A stretch of DNA of 64,000 nucleotides from Myxocyprinus asiaticus (Eukaryota > Chordata > Actinopteri > Cypriniformes > Catostomidae): contig NC_059382.1 in NCBI RefSeq assembly GCF_019703515.2, positions 13,991,001 through 14,055,000 on the forward strand, written 5' to 3'. This document shows, piece after piece, positions 57,485-64,000 of this stretch; within the stretch, counting starts at the first letter, position 1; every line of letters starts with the position of its first letter. A program made the position numbers and the translations under genes. Under the pieces are notes generated by a model. That model worked only from the letters and a program-made list of their open reading frames with translations. It was not told the origin of the DNA and made no database searches.

Positions 57485-57738
57485 ATTTGTAGAAAGAATG
57501 ATTTTGGATTGATTCTGCAAAAATACCTTGACTCCTGTCTTTTCTGTATACAGGGAAGCGTGCATGTCTTGGCGAGGCTCTGGCCCGAATAGAACTCTTC
57601 TTTTTTTTTACTTCCCTCCTCCAACATTTCACCTTCAAATCCATGGTGCCACCAGAGGAGCTCGATACAACCCCAACTAACTGCAGCTTTGGCCGCATGC
57701 CCCTTATATACGAGTGCTATGCCATTCCCAGAGCATAG
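51152..57738 (+). CDS. CYP2-family cytochrome P450, nine exons, 499 residues
   Basis: A membrane-bound monooxygenase of the endoplasmic reticulum that uses heme and P450 reductase to oxidise lipids or xenobiotics; the substrate is unknown. Exons: 51152-51343, 52850-53012, 53269-53418, 53847-54007, 54566-54742, 55286-55427, 55515-55702, 57085-57226, 57554-57738. Lengths 192, 163, 150, 161, 177, 142, 188, 142 and 185 total 1500 bases with correct phases and GT-AG borders, the classic CYP2 layout. Features: N-terminal anchor (about 7-25), proline hinge 'PPGPPPRP' (38-45), I-helix 'AGTETT' (305-310), K-helix ExxR (Glu362, Arg365), and heme loop FGMGKRACLG with ligand Cys443. No stop or frameshift was found. 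Subfamily is uncertain: linkage with CLIP3 suggests the CYP2Y group, the proposed fish counterpart of human CYP2A/B/F/S, but CYP2X or CYP2K types cannot be excluded. A broken paralogue lies at 29356-32570. Confidence 0.95.
51499..51568. repeat. (TA)n microsatellite in CYP2 intron 1
   Basis: About 70 bp of TA repeats. Confidence 0.9.
55806..56260 (-). repeat. tRNA-derived SINE in CYP2 intron 7
   Basis: On the minus strand it starts GGGGCCTGGGTAGCTCAGCG, with a Pol III A box TAGCTCAGCGAG (56241-56252) and B box GAGTTCGAATCC (56193-56204). This is followed by an unrelated body of about 350 bp ending in GGGCATTCCAAATTGGGG and an A-rich tail. It is a tRNA-headed SINE, a type I recall from cypriniform genomes, and inserts antisense to the gene. 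The surrounding intron (55739-56470) has weak inverted ends and may be a MITE host. Confidence 0.82.
57419..57480. repeat. (TA)n microsatellite in CYP2 intron 8
   Basis: About 60 bp of TA repeats, 75 bp upstream of exon 9. Confidence 0.9.
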
Positions 57739-57782
57739 AGGGCACAAGAGTCCACAACGTTCACATGTAATGATTTATTGTT

Positions 57783-57920
57783 GAGCAGTGTTCCTGGAGG
57801 CCACCCAACACTGCTCATTTTGGATGTCTTCCTAATTAAACACAACTGATTGAACTCATCAGCTCGTTTGTAGAGGCTCCATGACCTCCTTCATGAATGG
57901 GTCAGATAAGGGAATTTTTG
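57783..57920. repeat. Half of a common fish MITE
   Basis: The text GTGTTCCTGGAGGCCACCCA, TTTTGGATGTCTTCCTAATT and GAACTCATCAGCTCGTTTGT matches one arm of a palindromic nonautonomous element frequent in cypriniforms. The second arm is not seen. It lies in the CYP2 3' flank or UTR. This reading is from memory of the motif. Confidence 0.45.
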
Positions 57921-58052
57921 TGCCACTAGCGCCACCAAACGGAATTGCAAAAATTGACATGGTTTTCAAAGCAACTTTGAGAATGCGCCCCCCATACTGT
58001 GTTGATCGAACAAACAGTCAGCCTATAAAGAACACAACAGAACCTAAATTTA

Positions 58053-58059
<7 letters not shown>

Positions 58060-58126
<67 letters not shown>
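58060..58126. repeat. (GA)n microsatellite
   Basis: About 67 bp of GA repeats downstream of the CYP2 stop codon. Confidence 0.9.
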
Positions 58127-58129
<3 letters not shown>

Positions 58130-58166
58130 TCAACATATTCCAAGGCCTGTTTGATGCTTTAATGGA

Positions 58167-58176
58167 AATAAATAAA
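58167..58176 (+). terminator. Possible CYP2 polyadenylation signal
   Basis: Two overlapping AATAAA hexamers (AATAAATAAA) lie 429 bp after the stop codon. ATTAAA near 57834 is an earlier alternative. No transcript evidence is available. Confidence 0.35.
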
Positions 58177-59598
58177 TGTATCCCAAATTTCATTATTGCA
58201 CAAATGTTTTCTGGCAATTACAACAGTTATTTTTAGCTATCATGTTTTGGAAGGGAATGTCATCCCAGTTCTCAGTGAGTCCAGTTGATACAGAAGTTAA
58301 CCCACTTCTTTTGGCAGCTGACCTAGCTCAATAATCATCTTTCTGATGAATTACAATTGTCAAAACGTAAAATCAGAGATTAATGAGCGTTGCGCTGGGA
58401 GCTACTGTTTAACAGGAGAAACAATATTATATGTGACCTCCATTCCAATAGAGTCTGCACAGTGCTTTGTGTTTCTTTGTTCACAGACCTTACAACAGAG
58501 CACTATAATAACATCCTACCGAAAAATGTTTTTACATACTATGACTATAAGTCACAAATACATGCTTGAATTCACGTTTGCACCTGAGTGATGTAATTCA
58601 GCGCTGTAAAGATGATACAAGAATTCTATTCGTAAAAAATAAAAATAAAAAAGCAATTCTACAACACGTCAGTGCAGTTCTCACTACATCCACTAGGTGG
58701 CTTCAGACGTCTATCAGTGGATTGACCTGCATTAAAATCGAAATTGGTGTTTGTGGCTCTAAGTCCATGTCTCAGCATCTGTTAATGTACTCCAAATTGT
58801 TATCAAAAAATGTACCTTTAGCTGATATATGCATTTAAAATTTACAGTCTTTTCTGGGAAAACTGAAGAAATACAGAATTTAGATTGACATTGCACTTCA
58901 TAAATTTTTGTCTATTAAAATGTTATCTTAAATTAGAATGTTGCTTCTCCTAATACCAACAAATCATAAGAAGCAGCAAATCAGTGTTTATGGCTGTGAC
59001 TTAACTAAATTATTTAAAAACTGGCAAAAGCCCTTTGATATGTCACATCAAACATCCTGCTTCAAAAGGCAATACGTCAAAAGAAAACTGCTATTCAAGC
59101 ATTTTCATGGGGTCTTTAATATGAAGGTAATGGTATAACCACATTCACCTTAAAGCATGTGGACCCTCAAGCATTTAAATGTGACATTATGTATTTGGTG
59201 AATGCCTTGTAAATCACAGTGGATGCTCATGCTAGGATGTCATAATTATGTAGGTGACAAAATTGCCAAGGTGCAGATTTACTATTTGCATTGTGCCATT
59301 CAACCAGACAAGAAAAAATGTGTCCAGTGAAGTGATTCTAAAGTAGAAGATATAAAAAAAATTGCTGAGAGGTAAATGTAACACACACATTACAATCTGC
59401 TCAGGTTTTTCTGACTCATTTGGAACTTTACCATTAACCAATCATTGTGTTATGGTGACAACATCAAAGCAATTCCCAAAACTATTAGTTATGCTTGGTT
59501 TGCTGTAATAGCTGAACAGAGTAGCTTTTCAGTCACTTAGAGCAGCACAAATTAGATCTCAAATGAGTCATCTGGATCACCTTGAGGGTACTTTAAAA
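58177..59598. other. No gene seen
   Basis: AT-rich intergenic sequence. The short open frames here have no recognisable domain. The last eight bases, CTTTAAAA (59591-59598), are the target duplication of the next element. Confidence 0.4.
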
Positions 59599-60307
59599 CA
59601 GTGGTTCTCAACCAGGGGGTCGGGACCCACTAGGGGGCCTCAGCACACTTCCAGTGGGGCCTCAAGATCTCTTAAAATTATTTAAAATATAATAGATTAT
59701 TATAATTTTTATATAATTATTATAGGTAAACTTACTGAAAATGCTAAAAATGTAATAACTCCCTTCAACAGCTTGCTTTTTATGAAGAACTGTCAGGTGT
59801 ATTTTGTTGATTCATATCTTTTATTTTGAAAAGTTTAGTTCCTGTTCCCTTGTCATGTGATGTCTTGTTTTCCCTCCATGTTCATGTGTCATGTTTTCAT
59901 TGGTTTATTGTTTAATTATCTTGTTATCAGTTCTGTTTGTTCATTGGTTTAGGTTCTCCCATGTCTTGTATTTAAGCCCTCATGTTTTCATTGTCTAGTT
60001 GTCAAGTATTGGATGTGATTGTAGATGTTTATGTCAAGCCAGGTTTATGTTTAGTTCACGTGTAGTCACTTTGTAAATAAACTGCACTTGGGTTCTTCAT
60101 CTCATCATCGTCTTTGTCATTGCCATCGTTGTCAGCAGCCAACAATGTTACAAGAACATACAGTTCTAAACATTTCTGGAATCACAAGTTTTAAGGGCAT
60201 CTTATAATAAATATATCTTATAAATATCTAATAGCCTACATGGGAGGCTTTTTGAATATTTTCTCTGACAGTGGGGGTGTTGGAGTCAAAAAGGTTGAGA
60301 ACTACTG
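59599..60307. mobile_element. hAT-type MITE with 8-bp target duplication
   Basis: The left end CAGTGGTTCTCAACC is the inverse of the right end GGTTGAGAACTACTG apart from one base. CTTTAAAA flanks both sides exactly (59591-59598 and 60308-60315), the 8-bp duplication typical of hAT elements. There is no transposase. A solo LTR (59791-60152) lies inside. Confidence 0.9.
59791..60152 (+). mobile_element. Solo LTR nested in the hAT MITE
   Basis: Starts TGTCAGGTG and ends AACAATGTTACA (362 bp), flanked by AGAAC on both sides (59786-59790 and 60153-60157). It has GTATTTAAGCC as a TATA-like box and TGTAAATAAACTGC near its 3' end. Confidence 0.85.
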
Positions 60308-60315
60308 CTTTAAAA

Positions 60316-60975
60316 GATTCTATAGACCAATGAATATGAAAAACCATTTGGCAGCACTGAAAAACATCTACAGTACTTGTCAAACAGAGATTGTCGATCA
60401 TTACAGACAGTTAGCGTGGTCTGTTAAGACTTCAGAAAGTTTTGGAGACAGAAACCAAGTTTGAAACTGTTGTTACTGTTGCTTGTTAACTAAATCACCT
60501 GCCAATCCACTTTAATGTCTGTTGTAGAAATACAGATCACAGCTGGGCACTCTGTCATGGCACTGAATGAAAGGGGATTAAAGCACTGAGTGGAATGTGG
60601 AGCCATAAAGAAGGAATTAGATCTAATGTTATTTAAGGGAATGCCATGAGTAGGCAAGACCTGGTTGCACCTGAGGTTACATAAAAGCAATATAGCACCC
60701 CATATAAGACAAGATTCTAAAGAGGAAACCAATACCTAAAGAGGTACTTATCACATCACCATGAGGTTGTGTTGAACTACAAAATAATATGTACAGATTA
60801 TGAATATATTAAACAATTACTGGTAAGCCAGTTTTCGGTTCTTACAATCATTGTGGTGGGTGCTATGTGCTATCCATTGGCCCCAAAATAATTTGGATAA
60901 GCCACATTTAAAATGCTTATGAAGTTCATTGGATTTAATAACAAAATATCAAAGTGGCATATGCAAGTAAACTGT
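60316..60975. other. No feature seen
   Basis: No exon or repeat was recognised. Confidence 0.35.
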
Positions 60976-61410
60976 GCTAGACCTTTTCTCAGAATTAACT
61001 TAGCTTTTCTTGCCATTTTTGAAATTACTTTTACCCAACTAGTCCCAAGGTCATTTCTAATGGATGTGTGAAGTCAGCTTACCTCCAAACACATATTGAT
61101 AGCACAATAACACACACAAAAAATATTTCACAAAAAGAAGATTGTGAGGGTTTTAAATTATTAAGTTGAAATACTTTTCAAAACTAAGATACATTAAAAT
61201 TGGACACTTTCTTGTTGTTAAACTTAGTGGAACATGTCCATAGTTAATGATGAACAACACCTGTTGTGGTAACTATGTAAAGACACCTGTGTGAACTTGA
61301 GGGAAGCTGACTTCATACATCCACTACAAATTACCTTGGGACCAGTTGAGAAAAAGTAAATGCAAAAATGGCAAGTAAAGTTAATTCTGAGAAAAAGTTT
61401 AGCATTCAAA
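60976..61410. repeat. Foldback element with about 110-bp arms
   Basis: The left arm (about 60985-61095) contains TTTCTCAGAATTAACTT, CTTGCCATTTTTG and GTGAAGTCAGCTTACCTC. The right arm (about 61290-61400) contains their inverses, for example AAGTTAATTCTGAGAAA and GAGGGAAGCTGACTTCAT. It has no ORF. Confidence 0.78.
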
Positions 61411-62349
61411 GATGTCACTGAGTTTGATATGTTGAAATCTACTCTAAAAACAACTCTTTGGCTGAACTTTATTCAGTTATGGACTGTGGTTCCACATGTT
61501 TGAAATTAGTTTCCCCCCTTTATGTTCATCTTGCACAAGGACACAAAATAAAACTTAATTTAGAAATGTACTCTCCCTGTTGAGTCCCATGCAAAGCATG
61601 CTGGGAACTAGACACCCTCTGCCCAGTTTCAGTTAACCAAAAAAAGATATTAATGTTGTTCCAACACAAATGGATTAAGTAAAGCTGATGACAGATTTTT
61701 CGTTTAAATCAACTCAGTTAATTTAAGTTCCCTTCGTTACATGAATTTTTTGAGTAATATTAACATGGGAGGATCAAGAAAAACCCACAATAGTGAAAGT
61801 TATTTGTTTTTAGTGTAATGCAATACCATCCATACATTTTTAGTGTGGCTTAAGTGTCCAAATACTGTTTAGGGATCGTTATTTTGGTGACTGCAGGCTA
61901 GGTGATTTTTGTGTGCCTTACCTGTGAATATATTGCAGTGATTACTTTCAACAGATAATCCTCATGCAGTCAAAATATTTAAATTACTTTGTGCTCATTT
62001 GCACAGTTTTTAAGTTGATCAACAACACTGGCACATAATAGAACTAATCTGGTTTCCAAAACGAGGTAAAGCGGTAAAGAAAAAAAAAAAAAAAAAAGGA
62101 GTGTATTGCCAAGCATGACTATGGACTTCCAGTGATTGTTCTAGTGTACTGTGTTTTAGGAACATTCTTTCAATAATAATAAAAAAAAATCTGATACAGT
62201 TGTCCTTATAAAACCATTCCATGAAGGACACAATTTGTGCAAGTGACATCCATGATATCCATCTTTGTTATCATCTGCTGCAAGCAATGGTCCAGTCAAT
62301 GGCCAGAATTCTGTAATTCCTTAGAAAACTGAACTTGTCAGGGTCACTT
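61411..62349. other. Probable 3' flank or UTR of the class B GPCR gene
   Basis: No coding sequence. It lies directly 3' of the GPCR stop codon on the minus strand and may include its 3' UTR; A and T runs occur near 62079-62097 and 62181-62190. No polyadenylation site can be assigned. Confidence 0.35.
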
Positions 62350-62703
62350 TCAACAATAGCTCTCAGAATATCTCACAGCTCTTTCTCCACCACACCGGGG
62401 CAAAGCTGGCACATCCAACCCATTCAGAACCTGCTTTCGGGCAGAGATGTAGCAGTATGCCTTGCCTTTCTTGGCTTCAGGATGGTAATGATGCTGAATG
62501 TTTGGTTGGGTGTCTGTGGGTGTGTGTTCAGAAGACAGCTGGCTGCCACTGTCCAGAGGGCAGTCTGGAGAGCAGGGAGGGTCATGGTAGCACTGAGGTC
62601 CACCACCCCCCTGCTGTGTGTTGCTACCTGTATTACGGTGATCATCCAAAAAGCTTATTCCTAGCTTCCATCGTTGCCATTTCTTTTTGATTTCTGATTG
62701 CAC
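62350..62703 (-). CDS. Glucagon-receptor-family GPCR (GIPR or GCGR), last coding exon
   Basis: After a TTATTACAG acceptor (62704-62710), the minus strand reads VQSEIKKKWQRWKLG, then an 80-residue hydrophilic tail containing 'DDHRNTGSN' and ending 'AVRYSESYC' with stop at 62350-62352: 117 codons. Class B peptide-hormone receptors of the glucagon subfamily have this exon start (NKE|VQSE) for helix 8 and the cytoplasmic tail, which binds signalling and trafficking partners. 'RW.LG......RNT.SN' resembles GCGR, whereas the final ESYC and the 19q13-like neighbours point to GIPR, so I leave the paralogue open. The tail is rich in Ser, Thr, His and Pro, possible phosphorylation sites. The seven-helix exons lie to the right, outside the window. 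Confidence 0.8.
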   Translation of the reverse strand: MQSEIKKKWQRWKLGISFLDDHRNTGSNTQQGGGGPQCYHDPPCSPDCPLDSGSQLSSEHTPTDTQPNIQHHYHPEAKKGKAYCYISARKQVLNGLDVPALPRCGGERAVRYSESYC

Positions 62704-62804
62704 CTGTAATAAGACAGGATACATAAAATAGTTGATTTGTGAAGATAGAGATCTTTGGTTTTCTTTGAAGGATTCAAAAGGACTGTTAAAAATGCTGCAC
62801 CATA

Positions 62805-63628
62805 TTTAAGGAATAGTTCAACCAAAAATGAATTCTATGTCTATTCTATGTCTAAGACCCCGTTTCCACCTGGTATTAAGATGCGTCTCGGGTGAACCAA
62901 TCACATGTGGTCAGGTGAGACACATCGCTGTTTACAACTGATTGCTTAAATGCGTCTATTTTAGCAAATTACCTGGATTAACCTGAGCTGCGGATGTTCG
63001 TGCTTCTCATAAGTGTCCCTGCATGTTGATTTCAGACACACTGAAGAAGATCCATGAAGTTCTCATGTTTTTTGGACGGTTATTTCCTTTTAAAGTTTAA
63101 ACTCTTGTTTTAGTGCAGCGGTTGATTGACAGGTGAGGGGTATTGCTTTGCTGCTGCTGGGATGCATACAGGACGGATGACCGTTTACACCTCAAATGCG
63201 ATGCAGTCATATGCGTTTTTGACAACATTCATATGTGTTTTTTGTGATCCGATCACAAAATGTTTTAGACCCAGTTTAGACCTGTATTTAGCGCTGACCA
63301 CGTGATCGCATCAACAAAAATGCACCTTAATACCAGGTGTAAACGAGGTCTATATGAGTAGATTCTTACTAAATCAATTGCTTCAGAATACATTAATAAT
63401 GTAGTCCTATTGAGTACTTTCATGCTGCCTTTATGTGCTTTTTGGAGCTTTAAAGTTTTGGTCACCATTCAATTGCAATGAATGGACCAGCAGAGCTGAG
63501 ATATTCTTCTTTGAGATAAAATATTTGTTTGTGTTCTTCAGAAGAAAGTAAGTAATACACATCTGGGATGACATGAGGGTGAGTAAATGATGAGAGATTG
63601 TTTATTTGTGGGTGAACTATTCCTTTAA
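62805..63628. repeat. Foldback MITE, GTTCACCCAAAA family, copy 3, with nested MITE
   Basis: The left end TTTAAGGAATAGTTCAACCA pairs with the right end GGGTGAACTATTCCTTTAA. It lies in the last intron of the GPCR gene and contains another element at 62857-63351. Confidence 0.75.
62857..63351. repeat. MITE nested in copy 3
   Basis: The left arm GACCCCGTTTCCACCTGG and TATTAAGATGCGT pair with the right arm ATGCACCTTAATACCAGG and TGTAAACGAGGTC. It is about 495 bp and has no ORF. Confidence 0.75.
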
Positions 63629-64000
63629 GCAGTTTGTTTGCTATTTGTTTACTGCAGATTTGAACAACATTTAGAGATGTTGCAGCAATCTACAAATGTT
63701 ACAGGATACATCCTTTTTTACACAGCTCTCTAGGAAACTTGATTCTGATTGGTCAGTTGCAGCATTTTGTATATTTTATTATGTAAAAAGAAAGAGACCA
63801 TGTACAGTACATTCTCCCTTACATATTGTCCTTCTCATAACTTTTGTGCTACATAACTACGTTAGCATTATCAGTGATGGCACATTGTCTTTTTGTCTTT
63901 TTTTTTTTTTTTTTTTTTTTTTAAGAGGCTTTAGAGTGAGAGCGAGCCATGTCACTTATTAAAATATCTGCTGTGATCAAAAAGAAAAGGGTACAGATGT
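63629..64000. other. GPCR intron, poly-T run
   Basis: Contains a T run at 63899-63922. No exon was seen before the window ends. Confidence 0.4.

Noticed and set aside
58060..58126. GA repeat giving an Arg-Glu repeat peptide in an open frame
   Set aside because: Microsatellite in the 3' flank of CYP2; no start context or homology supports a protein.

Overview
The window looks like nuclear DNA from a teleost fish, most likely a cypriniform (carp, sucker or loach type). The evidence is a spliced CYP2 gene with vertebrate exon structure, fish-type L2 LINEs, DIRS-like tyrosine-recombinase retrotransposons, Gmr1-like LTR elements, Tc1 and hAT relics, a tRNA-derived SINE of a kind I associate with cypriniforms, and many foldback elements. 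Host coding sequence is sparse and most of the window is mobile DNA. All calls come from reading the sequence; no database search was run.

Host genes. (1) 1923-2435 (-): the first two coding exons of a CLIP3-like gene; the rest lies off the left edge, and a possible noncoding exon sits near 10131. (2) 29356-32570 (+): a broken CYP2 copy. (3) 51152-57738 (+): a complete nine-exon CYP2 gene coding for 499 residues with a TATA box. (4) 62350-62703 (-): the last coding exon of a glucagon-receptor-family class B GPCR whose body lies off the right edge. CLIP3, the CYP2A/B/F/S cluster and GIPR all lie on human 19q13, so the host-gene order may reflect conserved synteny.

Mobile regions. 3350-5452: 5'-truncated L2. 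8348-9507: Tc1 relic. 10497-11013: hAT N-terminus. 11820-13810: relic of a divergent DIRS-like element. 14650-21825: an L2 LINE split by a complete DIRS-like element (14863-20842), the whole possibly inside an older DNA transposon. 25742-28124: a Gmr1-like element with two LTRs and a 5-bp target duplication. 34399-44172: a second complete DIRS-like element whose reverse transcriptase gene is split by a near-complete L2 LINE (37041-40616) with an uninterrupted 979-residue ORF. 44271-49832: an LTR-element relic holding a Gmr1-like element (44667-47647) and, in its second LTR, a 1.56-kb solo LTR. 59599-60307: a hAT MITE holding a solo LTR.

Working parts. The CYP2 gene appears functional, and the 37668-40607 LINE ORF is the only intact long transposon ORF. 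Both DIRS recombinase genes end in a TAG stop exactly at a catalytic position. I did not find an undescribed defence, RNA or metabolic system. The most informative structures are the nested insertions, the circle-junction (ICR) repeats of the DIRS elements, and the integrase-before-RT order of the Gmr1-like elements.
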